A DNA stretch of 51,724 bases. Origin: Streptomyces cinereus. Lineage in GTDB: Bacteria > Pseudomonadota > Gammaproteobacteria > Pseudomonadales > Moraxellaceae. The stretch is from NCBI GenBank assembly GCA_014647715.1, contig BMPS01000016.1, forward strand, positions 1 through 51,724, written 5' to 3'. Shown piece after piece: positions 1 to 7,339 of the stretch (the stretch's first letter is position 1; every line of letters begins with the position of its first letter). Position numbers and translations under genes: made by a program. A model generated the notes under the pieces. The model was not told where the DNA came from and did not search any database. It saw only the letters and a list, made by a program, of their open reading frames with translations.

Positions 1-63
1 ATTGGTTTGGCTTACCAGTAAATATTGACAGTAGTCTAAGCGGGTGATAGCTTTTTTCTTCAT
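1..63 (-). CDS. Transposase, N-terminal fragment
   Basis: An ATG at 63-61 opens a frame that runs off the window's left edge. It encodes MKKKAITRLDYCQYLLVSQT and is identical to the fragment at the right edge. The LDYCQYLL start resembles, from memory, transposases of the IS4 superfamily annotated as IS701-like; about 20 residues are too few to assign the family firmly. It is cut by the window edge and not necessarily broken in the genome. Confidence 0.6.
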   Translation of the reverse strand, partial: MKKKAITRLDYCQYLLVSQTN

Positions 64-126
64 CTCTTTATGCTACTATATTTTTATCCGCTTTCGCAAA
101 ATTTTATGCTTTTTGCGTAAGTCCTA
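2..126 (-). mobile_element. Left insertion-sequence end (partial copy)
   Basis: Positions 2-126 are the exact reverse complement of 51600-51724. The repeat starts at the inner end with the motif AGGACTTACGC (read on the minus strand from 125) and runs through an untranslated leader into a transposase start codon. Its inner edge abuts a gene fragment with no 5' end, as expected for an insertion junction. The element continues beyond the window, so its full length, other end and target duplication cannot be seen. Confidence 0.85.
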
Positions 127-127
127 A

Positions 128-757
128 AATAAAGTTGTACCCAAAGTCCAACGTTTAAAGTTTGATACTTTTGGACATGATTTCGTGGTTTTACATGAGC
201 ATGAAATTCGAAAAGAAAAAGGCGATTTCAATATTTTTAAATCAGCTGAAGAAAAGCGTCAATTTTTAGAAAAGTTGAATCAAATCATGAGTGAAAGTAA
301 CTTTATTTTAATCGCTCATGTAATTGAAAAGCATAAAATTAAAGCTGAGCAAATCAAAGAATTACACGCTTATCACTATTCCCTAAAGCATTGTATCGAA
401 ACACTTTATGAATTGATGATTGAAAAATCTCAACAGGATAAAATCACGTTTGTGGCAGTAGAGAGTCGTGGTGCAAAAGAAGATAACGAATTAGAGTTGG
501 AATTTTTGCGAATTTGCAATGGTGAAAATCGTTTTAAAATCCCTTTGCCTTTCAAGGTCAAAGTCGTTTCAAAAATGACTAACTCTGTGGGTTTACAATT
601 GGTGGATTTGGTAGCTCGCCCGATTGGTCGTTATGTGTATCAACCAGATCAAGCTAATCGTGCATTTGAAATTTTGAAAGCAAAATTTTATTGTAAAGGT
701 GGGCGAAACCAAGTTGGCAGAGAATTTGACCAAGTGGGGTTAAAGCATTTTCCATAA
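128..757 (+). pseudogene. DUF3800 protein, 5' end removed at the IS junction
   Basis: The reading frame is open from 128, two bases inside the IS edge, with stop codon TAA at 125-127, and ends at TAA 755-757. The product has no plausible start codon near its beginning: coding-like sequence (…KFDTFGHDFVVLHEHEIRK…) extends upstream of the first possible GTG at 185. DUF3800 proteins have an RNase H-like fold and normally begin with an acidic motif (…DESG…) followed by about 40-60 residues before the FGH…LHEHEIRK region; that N-terminus, with presumed catalytic acids, is absent. The C-terminal part, with an acidic helix near VAVESRGAKED and the GLQLVDLVARPIGRY block, is intact. I infer an IS insertion or IS-mediated deletion removed the start, leaving a remnant probably without activity. 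What the intact family member does is not settled. Confidence 0.75.
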
Positions 758-796
758 GTAGAGAGATAGTAAACTAAAAACCCATACTCCTAAAAA

Positions 797-872
797 GCGA
801 AAAGTCCCGATGAATCCACCGAGACTATAACACCGACTGGGCACCCCCAATCCATTTATAGCTAAAACTATA
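797..872 (-). ncRNA. Candidate structured small RNA, three hairpins plus U-run
   Basis: Read on the minus strand there are three stem-loops in a row. The first is UAUAG/CUAUA (868-872 with 857-861). The second is a 7-bp stem GAUUGGG/CCCAGUC with loop GGUG (846-852 with 835-841). The third is a 9-bp stem GUCUCGGUG/CAUCGGGAC with loop GAUU (817-825 with 804-812), followed by UUUU. In the second and third stems some pairs are G·U on the minus strand and would be A·C mismatches on the plus strand, which points to the minus strand as the RNA. It lies beyond the likely anmK terminator, so it could be a separate transcript or a second terminator. I do not recognise a known RNA family. Confidence 0.45.
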
Positions 873-890
873 ACATAATTATCGCTTTAA

Positions 891-927
891 AACAATTGAT
901 TTAACTTTCAAATTAAAACCAATTGTT
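891..927 (-). terminator. Terminator after anmK
   Basis: On the minus strand, directly after the anmK stop, AACAATTG pairs with CAATTGTT (920-927 with 891-898), and TTTAA/TTAAA extends the stem inward. It is followed by TTTTAAAG, a rho-independent layout. Confidence 0.65.
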
Positions 928-2235
928 CTAGAAACACACCTGCCCAAGCACCACTTTTTTACTTGCCCCGGTGACACTCGGCAAGTTACTCGGTACGTTC
1001 AAAATCGTCTGCTGAGCCAGCCATGCAAACGCTACGGCTTCAACCCACAACGGCGACAGCCCAATTTTGTCGGTAGTTTGTATGCTCCAAGTGGCTAAAT
1101 TATCTTGTAAACGGCTCATTAAATAGGCATTTAACGCCCCACCACCACAGACAAACAACTCGGCTTGCGCACCATCAGTGACGGACACAATGGCATCGCT
1201 GACGGATTTAGCGGTAAGCGCCACCAACGTCGCTTGTACATCGGCAGGTGAATACGCCAAATTGGGGAACTGCTGACCCAATTGTTCTAGCATAGCGTCA
1301 AGCCAAGCCAAATTAAACTCCTCTCGCCCAGTGCTTTTTGGGAACGGCTTGGCAAAAAATGGGTGGCTCAAAAGCAAATTTAATAACGGCTCAATCACTT
1401 GCCCTGATTTTCCCCAGTCGCCATTGTGATCATAGCTTTGCTCGGTATGACGCTGACACCAACCATCAATCAGCAAATTTGCCACCCCTGTATCAAATCC
1501 AATCACCTCATCGCTGCCATCAAGTATCGTGATATTGGCGATACCGCCTAAATTTAAAATCACTTTTGGCATAACTTTATCGGCATGATAAGGCGGTGTA
1601 GCAAACATGGCTTGGTGAAACGCAGGCACGAGTGGCGCGCCTTGCCCACCCACTGCCATATCACGGCGCCGAAAATCACTCACCACTGCAATGCCTGTGC
1701 GCTCAGCGAGTACATTTGGGTCAAGCAGTTGCAAGCTAAATGACCACTGTGGACGATGACGCACAGTTTGCCCATGACAACCAATCGCGGTTACTTCATC
1801 AGGGGTCACCTGCGCTTTCTTGAGCAATTGATTGACCAAATTTGCGGCAAACTCAGCATAAAACACACTCGCCCAACCAAATACATCAAGTTCGCTCTCG
1901 AACGCCAAATTACCATCAGCGATGAGTTGTGCCACCCCGTTTGGTTGGGTGAGCGCTAATAACACGGCGCGTAAATCAGCGGGAAACGGCTCGCTCACCG
2001 TCGCCAAAATCTCGACAGGCTCATCATTGTCTTCATCAATCTCATAAAACTGGCACAGCACCGCATCGAGTCCATCAAGGCTAGTGCCACCCATCATGCC
2101 AATCACATACGGCGAGTCGGCAAGCGGGTTTTCTTTGGTGCTCATCATATCATCCATGATGTCGGTAAAATGGCTAAAAAATCCTTCATCAAAAGGCAGG
2201 TTGGCAGGTAGTCCAGTCGGCAACGTTTGGCTCAT
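928..2235 (-). CDS. anmK: Anhydro-N-acetylmuramic acid kinase
   Basis: AnmK is a cytoplasmic enzyme that phosphorylates and opens 1,6-anhydro-MurNAc to MurNAc-6-phosphate during peptidoglycan recycling. The glycine-rich ATPase signature GMMGGTSLDGLD, the GCHGQTVRHRP block, VVSDFRRRDMAVGGQGAPLVPAFH and the NLGGIANIT and CGGGALN motifs are all present. I chose the ATG at 2235, which has a GAG Shine-Dalgarno-like element about eight bases upstream; a longer frame starts at 2259. At about 435 residues it is longer than the usual ~370, because of an acidic N-terminal extension of roughly 45 residues before the first motif; an internal start near MMSTKE would remove most of it. It diverges from tyrS, as in Pseudomonas. 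mupP at 40 kb belongs to the same recycling route. Confidence 0.93.
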   Translation of the reverse strand: MSQTLPTGLPANLPFDEGFFSHFTDIMDDMMSTKENPLADSPYVIGMMGGTSLDGLDAVLCQFYEIDEDNDEPVEILATVSEPFPADLRAVLLALTQPNGVAQLIADGNLAFESELDVFGWASVFYAEFAANLVNQLLKKAQVTPDEVTAIGCHGQTVRHRPQWSFSLQLLDPNVLAERTGIAVVSDFRRRDMAVGGQGAPLVPAFHQAMFATPPYHADKVMPKVILNLGGIANITILDGSDEVIGFDTGVANLLIDGWCQRHTEQSYDHNGDWGKSGQVIEPLLNLLLSHPFFAKPFPKSTGREEFNLAWLDAMLEQLGQQFPNLAYSPADVQATLVALTAKSVSDAIVSVTDGAQAELFVCGGGALNAYLMSRLQDNLATWSIQTTDKIGLSPLWVEAVAFAWLAQQTILNVPSNLPSVTGASKKVVLGQVCF

Positions 2236-2275
2236 AATTATTCTCGTTAGGGCTGTCAAAGTAGAGAGTGCCTTG

Positions 2276-2326
2276 ATTATAGCATACTAAAAGCCTGCCT
2301 TATTTTATCTGCAAATTTGCTATAAT
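2276..2326. promoter_or_regulatory. Divergent -10 elements for anmK and tyrS
   Basis: A TATAAT lies on the minus strand at 2281-2276 (anmK side) and another on the plus strand at 2321-2326 (tyrS side). The -35 regions are poorly conserved on both sides. The plus-strand -10 overlaps an upstream ATG (2325) in the tyrS frame, which shows that this ATG cannot be the tyrS start. Confidence 0.6.
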
Positions 2327-2381
2327 GGCTAAACTTCACTTTTTTTCAGCCGTTTTAACCCGCGCTTTTTTCGAGGTAAGC

Positions 2382-3602
2382 ATGACCGATTCTACTCATA
2401 GATTTTTAGCACCAGAAGAACAACTCAAACTCATCCAACGTGGTACGCACGAAATTATTTCGCAAGACGATTTAATTAAAAAACTTAAAGAAAACCGCCC
2501 ACTGCGAGTCAAAGCAGGGTTTGACCCGACCGCCCCCGATTTGCACTTGGGTCATACGGTTTTAATCAATAAACTCAAGCATTTTCAGGATTTGGGACAC
2601 CAAGTGTTGTTTTTGATTGGGGATTACACCGCTCGCATTGGTGACCCAACGGGTAAAAATACCACTCGTCCACCATTGTCTGAAGAAAAAATCTTGGAGA
2701 ATGCCCAAACTTATAAAGAGCAGGTATTTAAAATCCTTGACCCCGCCAAAACCCAAGTGATGTTTAACTCTGACTGGTTTAGCAAAATGTCGGCAGGCGA
2801 CATGATTGGTTTGGCAAGCCAGCAAACCGTGTCTCGTATGCTTGAGCGCGATGATTTTTCAAAACGCTATCACAGCCAAACGCCGATTTCGATTCATGAA
2901 TTTTTATACCCACTGGTGCAAGGTTATGACTCAGTCGCCATGCAAGCCGATGTTGAGCTAGGCGGTACTGACCAAACCTTTAATCTACTCATGGGTCGCA
3001 CCTTGCAATCCCGCTATGGTCAAGTGCCACAAGTGTGTATCACCGTGCCGATTTTGGAAGGCTTAGACGGCGTACAAAAAATGAGTAAATCGCTTGGCAA
3101 TTACATCGGCATTTATGACAGCGCAGGCTCAATGTACCAAAAAATCTTGTCCATGCCAGACACTTTGATTGCGCGTTATTTTGAGCTACTTAGCTTCAAA
3201 CCCATGGATGAAGTCGAAGCCTTGCTAAAAGACATCGAAAACGGGCGCAATCCGCAAGAAGTCAAACGTATTTTGGCACTAGAGCTGATTGAGCGTTTCC
3301 ATGACAAAGAAGCCGCCGAAAACGCTCACAAATCAGCGGGCAATCGCTTGGTAGATGGTGAGTTGCCAGTGGGTTTGCCAGAGGTGACGATTAGCCTTGA
3401 TGGGCAAGCGCAGTTATTTATCACCCAAGTGTTAAACCAAGCCAATTTGGTAAAAAACTCAGCGCAAGCCAAAGACTTTTTGAAAAACCAATCGGTGAAA
3501 GTCGATGGGCAGGTGGTGGATGCAGGATTTGCCCTCACTGCAGGACAAACCGTGGTGATTCAAGCCGGCAAAAAAGCGTATGCCAAAGTGACGATTTCCT
3601 AA
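2382..3602 (+). CDS. tyrS: Tyrosyl-tRNA synthetase
   Basis: This class I aminoacyl-tRNA synthetase charges tRNA-Tyr. The signature HLGH is at residues 55-58 (family HIGH) and KMSKS at 233-237; an S4-type RNA-binding domain forms the C-terminal end (about 345-406). The length of 406 residues fits the longer gammaproteobacterial type. The start is the ATG at 2382, preceded by a GAGG ribosome-binding site; the in-frame ATG at 2325 sits inside the TATAAT promoter element and is rejected. The gene stands alone, with a strong hairpin after its stop. Confidence 0.96.
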   Translation: MTDSTHRFLAPEEQLKLIQRGTHEIISQDDLIKKLKENRPLRVKAGFDPTAPDLHLGHTVLINKLKHFQDLGHQVLFLIGDYTARIGDPTGKNTTRPPLSEEKILENAQTYKEQVFKILDPAKTQVMFNSDWFSKMSAGDMIGLASQQTVSRMLERDDFSKRYHSQTPISIHEFLYPLVQGYDSVAMQADVELGGTDQTFNLLMGRTLQSRYGQVPQVCITVPILEGLDGVQKMSKSLGNYIGIYDSAGSMYQKILSMPDTLIARYFELLSFKPMDEVEALLKDIENGRNPQEVKRILALELIERFHDKEAAENAHKSAGNRLVDGELPVGLPEVTISLDGQAQLFITQVLNQANLVKNSAQAKDFLKNQSVKVDGQVVDAGFALTAGQTVVIQAGKKAYAKVTIS

Positions 3603-3633
3603 AGTCTATTGCTTAACCATTGGTTTTATTTTA

Positions 3634-3660
3634 AAATGTAGTGACAATATCACTACATTT
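3634..3660 (+). promoter_or_regulatory. Perfect 11-bp inverted repeat: tyrS terminator and/or RelB operator
   Basis: AAATGTAGTGA (3634-3644) and TCACTACATTT (3650-3660) form a perfect inverted repeat with a five-base spacer, followed by more T residues. It fits a rho-independent terminator for tyrS. Its position 27 bases upstream of the antitoxin start also fits a palindromic operator for RelB-type autoregulation. The sequence alone cannot separate the two uses. Confidence 0.6.
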
Positions 3661-3686
3661 TTTGCTTTTTATAGAGGTCAGTAGCT

Positions 3687-3959
3687 ATGACACAATCAAC
3701 TATGTATCAATTTCGACTTGATGCCAATGAAAAGCGCCAAGCCTTTGAAGTGTTTGACGAACTGGGTATTAAGCCTGCACAAGCGATTCGTCTATTTTTA
3801 CGTCAAGTTACGGCAACAAAGTCTATTCCGTTTGACGTCGCAATTCCTAACGCCACCACGCAACGAGCGATGCAAGACGTTGACGCCATGATTGCAGACA
3901 AGCAAGCCCGATTTAGCAGTAACAAGGAATTGTTTGATGCCCTCGAAAAAGCCGATTAA
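3687..3959 (+). CDS. RelB/DinJ-family antitoxin
   Basis: This 90-residue protein has an N-terminal ribbon-helix-helix of the RelB/DinJ type (FRLDANEKRQAFEVFDELGIKP, then a hydrophobic AIRLFLRQV helix). The C-terminal tail, rich in charged residues, would wrap the toxin. It precedes and overlaps a YafQ-type toxin by 23 bases in another frame, the usual order for translationally coupled pairs. A GAGG ribosome-binding site lies upstream of the ATG. By family knowledge it neutralises the toxin and, with it, represses its own promoter, probably through the palindrome at 3634-3660. Confidence 0.88.
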   Translation: MTQSTMYQFRLDANEKRQAFEVFDELGIKPAQAIRLFLRQVTATKSIPFDVAIPNATTQRAMQDVDAMIADKQARFSSNKELFDALEKAD

Positions 3960-4266
3960 TTCAAAACGCACGAATTTACCAAGAGCCTCAGATTTTACCA
4001 AAGATTTTTTGAATGATTGGCAAAGGCTAGTGAAAACAGGGCGTTATGACATGGTTAGGCTCAAAGAAGTCATGCTGTTATTAATTGCCAATAATGAGCC
4101 GTTAGGGGCAGAGTGGAAAGACCATGAACTAAAAGGAAATTGGGCAGGATTTCGAGAGTTACATGTGGGTGGCGATTTTTTATTAATCTACAAAATTCAA
4201 ACCATCACAAAATTTGAAACAGTTTATTTTACTCGTGCAGGAACACATAGCGAACTATTTGAATAA
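3937..4266 (+). CDS. YafQ-family mRNA interferase toxin
   Basis: A RelE-superfamily ribosome-dependent endoribonuclease of the YafQ type, 109 residues. The family blocks are clear: WKDHELKGNWAGFRELH, then GDFLLIYKI, then a C-terminal TRAGTHSELF. They carry the histidines, the aspartate and the terminal phenylalanine that correspond to the YafQ active site. The ATG at 3937 has AAGGAA about ten bases upstream and overlaps the antitoxin end; a longer frame from 3892 lies inside the antitoxin and is not needed. All expected catalytic positions appear present, so the toxin is probably functional. Confidence 0.9.
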   Translation: MPSKKPINSKRTNLPRASDFTKDFLNDWQRLVKTGRYDMVRLKEVMLLLIANNEPLGAEWKDHELKGNWAGFRELHVGGDFLLIYKIQTITKFETVYFTRAGTHSELFE

Positions 4267-4280
4267 AAAGGGATTTAAAA

Positions 4281-5234
4281 ATGAAAGCCATCTTCCTCGA
4301 CCGAGCCACCTTTTCCGCTGATTTGGCATTAACACCCCCACATGGACTTAGCGACTATCAAGTGTATGCGCAAACGCCCAATGACCCCAAAATCATCATT
4401 GAGCGTTGCCAAGACGCGGATATTGTGATCACCAATAAAGTTGAGCTTACCGCCGAAATTATCGCGCAGCTCCCAAAACTTAAACTCATCCAACTGACCG
4501 CCACAGGGATGAACAACGTTGATAAAGACGCTTGTGACAAGCACGGCATTACTGTTAAAAACGTGGCAGGCTATGCGGTCAAAAGCGTCCCCGAACATAC
4601 CTTTATGCTGATACTCTCAGCCATGCGAGCGGCTCGCCATTATCATCATGAAGTGGTCAAGGGTGACTGGCAAAAAGATGGTCGCTTTTGTCTGCTCGAC
4701 ACGCCACTCATTGACCTTGAAGGCAAAACGCTGGGCATTATTGGCTATGGCACAATTGGCAAACGGGTTGGGGAAATTGCCAAAGTCTTTGGTATGACGG
4801 TATTGATAGCCGAACACCAAAACAAACCGCCAAGAAGTAGCGACTATAGTGCGTTTGATGATGTCCTCGCTCAGTCCGATGTCATTACCCTGCATTGTCC
4901 ATTGACGGAGCAAACGCAGCATTTAGTGAATGCAGATACCATTGCCAAAATGACAAAAAAACCGTTGATTATCAATGTCGCGCGCGGTGGTGTGGTCGAT
5001 AGTCAGGCGGTGGCTGATGCCGTTACCCAAGGTAAATTATTAGGCTATGGGGCAGATGTGTTTGAACATGAACCGATTAAAGACAACGACCCATTACTCA
5101 CACTTAAAGACCACCCAAGAGTGATTTTTACCCCCCATAATGCGTGGGGCAGCGTCAATGCCCAGCTTAACCTATGGGATATATTGTGTCAGCAAGTGCA
5201 AGAGTTTACCCAACTATCCCATAAGGGAAAATAA
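4281..5234 (+). CDS. D-2-hydroxyacid dehydrogenase (glycerate dehydrogenase-like)
   Basis: A cytoplasmic NAD(P)-dependent dehydrogenase of the D-isomer 2-hydroxyacid family, 317 residues. The Rossmann motif GYGTIG sits mid-protein, followed by the family's catalytic triad blocks: NVARGGVVD (Arg), DVFEHEP (Glu) and TPHNAW (His). The overall pattern (TATGMNNVD, GYAVKSVPEHTFML) resembles HprA-type glycerate/hydroxypyruvate reductases. The exact substrate cannot be fixed from sequence. It starts 14 bases after the toxin and 12 bases before the FKBP gene, so it may be co-transcribed with the latter. Confidence 0.85.
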   Translation: MKAIFLDRATFSADLALTPPHGLSDYQVYAQTPNDPKIIIERCQDADIVITNKVELTAEIIAQLPKLKLIQLTATGMNNVDKDACDKHGITVKNVAGYAVKSVPEHTFMLILSAMRAARHYHHEVVKGDWQKDGRFCLLDTPLIDLEGKTLGIIGYGTIGKRVGEIAKVFGMTVLIAEHQNKPPRSSDYSAFDDVLAQSDVITLHCPLTEQTQHLVNADTIAKMTKKPLIINVARGGVVDSQAVADAVTQGKLLGYGADVFEHEPIKDNDPLLTLKDHPRVIFTPHNAWGSVNAQLNLWDILCQQVQEFTQLSHKGK

Positions 5235-5246
5235 CGGACAATAAAT

Positions 5247-5645
5247 ATGACAAGTAAACTGCAATTTCAGGACCTAACTATTGGCACTGGTAAAACTGCC
5301 GAGCGTGGGGCACTGATTACCGCGCATTACACAGGCTATTTGCCAGATGGCACGGTATTTGACTCATCACATCATCGTGGGCAACCGTTTGAAGCCGTGA
5401 TTGGCACAGGGCGGGTGATTAAAGGTTGGGATGTGGGTGTTTTGGGTAGCGAATACGCCCAAAAAATCGGCTATCAAGCCCAAGTTGAAGACCCTGCCAA
5501 TCTCATGCCCATGCAAGTCGGTGGCAAGCGCAAACTCATCGTGCCAAGTCACTTGGCGTATGGTGAGCGCCAAATCGGTAAAATCCCACCAAATTCAGAC
5601 TTAACCTTTGAAATTGAATTATTGGATGTCAAAACTCGTGATTGA
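5247..5645 (+). CDS. FKBP-type peptidyl-prolyl cis-trans isomerase
   Basis: A single FKBP domain of 132 residues with no signal peptide, so cytoplasmic. Family motifs are VFDSSHHRGQPFEAVIGTGRVIKGWDVGV and VGGKRKLIVPSHLAYGER…IPPNSDLTFEIELLDV. Between GWDVGVLG and MQVGGKRKL there is an insertion of roughly 18 residues (SEYAQKIGYQAQVEDPANLM) that is not in the minimal FKBP fold; it lies where some FKBPs carry a flap domain but is much shorter. The stop overlaps the next gene. Confidence 0.9.
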   Translation: MTSKLQFQDLTIGTGKTAERGALITAHYTGYLPDGTVFDSSHHRGQPFEAVIGTGRVIKGWDVGVLGSEYAQKIGYQAQVEDPANLMPMQVGGKRKLIVPSHLAYGERQIGKIPPNSDLTFEIELLDVKTRD

Positions 5646-5862
5646 GATTAAATTGGGTATTTATCAGCACTACAAAGGCAATTTGTATCAAGTGTTACAC
5701 CTTGCCAAGCATAGCGAGAGTGAAGAAGAACTGATTGTCTATCGTGCCCTTTATGGCGATTATGGGGTGTGGGTGCGGCCGCTTGCGATGTTTGCCGAAA
5801 CGGTAGAAGTCAATGGCGAAGCTGTGCCAAGATTTAAGCTGATAAAACCGCTAGACAGTTAA
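5626..5862 (+). CDS. DUF1653 domain protein
   Basis: A small protein of 78 residues built around the DUF1653 core (KLGIYQHYKGNLYQVLHLAKHSESEEELIVYRALYGDYGVWVRPLAMF). Its function is unknown; the family is small and cytoplasmic. I prefer the ATG at 5626, which overlaps the end of the FKBP gene by 20 bases; a TTG at 5608 would add six residues. The overlap suggests translational coupling to the FKBP gene. Confidence 0.8.
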   Translation: MSKLVIEIKLGIYQHYKGNLYQVLHLAKHSESEEELIVYRALYGDYGVWVRPLAMFAETVEVNGEAVPRFKLIKPLDS

Positions 5863-5931
5863 GTTTGGTGATAGTTGATAGGGTGTTGTGATTGATAGGG
5901 GTGAGTGATATAAAAATAACCGACAACAAAA

Positions 5932-5957
5932 AACCCCAAACTAATAAGCTTGGGGTT
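5932..5957 (-). terminator. Terminator downstream of tRNA-Phe
   Basis: On the minus strand AACCCCAA (5957-5950) pairs with TTGGGGTT (5939-5932), followed by TTTTTTG. It lies 26 bases beyond the tRNA 3' end. Confidence 0.8.
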
Positions 5958-5983
5958 AATCGATTTATACCTAAGACAAATAA

Positions 5984-6059
5984 TGGTGGCGTGGGGCAGG
6001 ATCGAACTGCCGACACACGGATTTTCAATCCGTTGCTCTACCGACTGAGCTACCGCGCC
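5984..6059 (-). tRNA. tRNA-Phe (GAA)
   Basis: A complete 76-base cloverleaf on the minus strand with encoded CCA. The anticodon stem ACGGA/TCCGT encloses TTGAAAA, giving anticodon GAA. The T arm is GGCAG-TTCGATC-CTGCC and the D arm GCTC…GAGC. The acceptor strands are GGCGCGG and CCACGCC, which leave a C·A mismatch at pair 5-68; the other six pairs are standard. A terminator follows. Confidence 0.96.
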
Positions 6060-6181
6060 ATGTTTGTCAGCATCAGTATTTGAGCGGCTATTAAACTAAA
6101 AATCGCCAAAGGTGTCAAGCACTATTTCAAAATTTTTGCAAAAAGTTGCTAGTAACTGGCAAAATCCCAAGTTATATCAAG

Positions 6182-6580
6182 TTATATCAACTCGTACATG
6201 GCTAAAATACGATGAATTGCGCCGCAGCCAGGTACAAACTTGGTATTGCCTTTTTTGCGCTCAATGTCGGTGACTTGTTTGACGAATTTGGGTGCAAGCC
6301 CGCGCCCGCGATTGGCAGGATGTAGTACGATGTACTGTAGCAAGCGGCTAGACTCGATGCCTTCATTAAAGCAGCCAATCGCGGCAATCGGTTTTTCATT
6401 AAACATCCCCAAATAAAGAATATCACCCTTGGCAAAGGCCTTTTCAAAAAACGCCACAGCATCACGACCTGTAGCAAACTCAGGCGAGCTATCGTACAAT
6501 TTTTCCACCCGCAATTTGAGTTCAGGATCGTCAATGCTGTTGTTTTCAAAGTTATTGATGGCAACGGATTCTAATGGCAT
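6182..6580 (-). CDS. GNAT-fold, PanZ-like putative acetyl-CoA-binding protein
   Basis: A 132-residue protein with features of a small GNAT domain: LYLGMFNEKPIAAIGCF (central strands), then LLQYIVLHPANRGRGLAPKFVKQV, where RGRGLA is the acetyl-CoA-binding loop. The size and the motif resemble PanZ/PanM, the acetyl-CoA sensor that triggers PanD maturation in enterobacteria. The C-terminal third is not typical, so the assignment is tentative. panB and panC lie at 20.6-22.4 kb, which would suit a role in pantothenate supply, but they are not adjacent. The start ATG at 6580 has an AAGGAGGG ribosome-binding site. Another N-acyltransferase is the main alternative. Confidence 0.55.
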   Translation of the reverse strand: MPLESVAINNFENNSIDDPELKLRVEKLYDSSPEFATGRDAVAFFEKAFAKGDILYLGMFNEKPIAAIGCFNEGIESSRLLQYIVLHPANRGRGLAPKFVKQVTDIERKKGNTKFVPGCGAIHRILAMYELI

Positions 6581-6696
6581 AAAGCCCTCCTTGTTAATTA
6601 GCTTACGTTTTAATTAGCGCATGGTGATTTAGTATAAAATAGTAACTAGGATACCAACAAACTTGTAATTGTTATCCAGTATTTTTTGCTAAAAAT

Positions 6697-6747
6697 AAAA
6701 GCTGTCAAGGCGTTGGCAAGGCCTTGGCAAGCCGTGATGGCTTTTTT
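6697..6747 (+). terminator. Terminator-like hairpin in a divergent intergenic region
   Basis: AAAAGCTGTCA…GGC (6697-6711) pairs with GCC…TGATGGCTTTT (6731-6745), with two G·U pairs and one mismatch, and ends in six T residues. The loop holds two copies of TTGGCAAGG-like sequence. It sits between two divergent genes, where a terminator is unexpected; it may be an attenuator of the HExxH gene or end an unseen transcript. Confidence 0.4.
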
Positions 6748-6779
6748 GGGTTAACCAAATCTTGGACAAACTCTGTGAA

Positions 6780-7250
6780 ATGATGATGTGTTTTTCAAAA
6801 CAACCTGCTCGATGCCGTCCACTAACGGCGGGCGAAAAAGCCATCGCGGGTAGCGTCTTTGGTGATACGTTACAGCTTGATAGTATACGCCTAAAAACCG
6901 CATGGTGGGTACTCAAAGGCTATGCGGTCAGTCCCAATGGTCATGTGTATTTTCATCCAGCAGATTTTTGTGATGATTTTAGTCAGCAAAATGTCTATCT
7001 GCGCGCGTGGCTGGTGCATGAATTGACCCATGTTTGGCAAATCCAACAAGGCGTTAAGGTGTTTCGCCGCGCCCTGCTCAATCGGCGCTATAGCTACGAG
7101 CTGCAAGCCAATAAGCCATTTGGTCGTTATGGCATAGAGCAGCAAGCGCGTATGGTGGAAGATTATTATCGAAAACGTGAGCTCAAACAGGATTATGAGC
7201 CATTACTCGCCTTTATTCCGTTTGCCAGTTTACAGCCTGCCACCGCCTAG
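6780..7250 (+). CDS. Small HExxH (zincin-like) protein of unknown function
   Basis: About 157 residues with a zinc-metalloprotease-type HELTH motif at residues 80-84 (codons 7017-7031), in the context LVHELTHVWQIQQG. Upstream is a conserved-looking block (AWWVLKGYAVSPNGHVYFHP) and downstream ELQANKPFGRYGIEQQARMVEDYY, where the glutamate/EQQA segment could carry a third zinc ligand. It resembles, from memory, short proteins annotated as Vgr-related or DUF4157-like. No signal peptide or membrane segment is seen. The start is uncertain: ATG codons at 6780, 6783 and 6786 follow each other, and a TTG lies at 6762. A substrate cannot be named. Confidence 0.6.
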   Translation: MMMCFSKQPARCRPLTAGEKAIAGSVFGDTLQLDSIRLKTAWWVLKGYAVSPNGHVYFHPADFCDDFSQQNVYLRAWLVHELTHVWQIQQGVKVFRRALLNRRYSYELQANKPFGRYGIEQQARMVEDYYRKRELKQDYEPLLAFIPFASLQPATA

Positions 7251-7270
7251 CGTTATCAACTCTCTGTGTC

Positions 7271-7313
7271 GCTGTCACTACCTCATGTTTGTAGCGATGG
7301 CGGTGGTTTTTTT
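7271..7313 (+). terminator. Terminator after the HExxH gene
   Basis: GCTGTCACTAC (7271-7281) pairs with GTAGCGATGGC (7291-7301), with G·U pairs and one mismatch, followed by a run of seven T residues at 7307-7313. Confidence 0.7.
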
Positions 7314-7339
7314 GGTATAATTGCTTGATGGATGGGTGT

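Noticed and set aside
797-872. Resemblance of the RNA candidate to a Cas9 tracrRNA tail (CAGTCGGTG, GTTTTAG near a stem)
   Set aside because: No cas genes, repeat array or anti-repeat pairing is visible in the window; the similarity is only a few bases.
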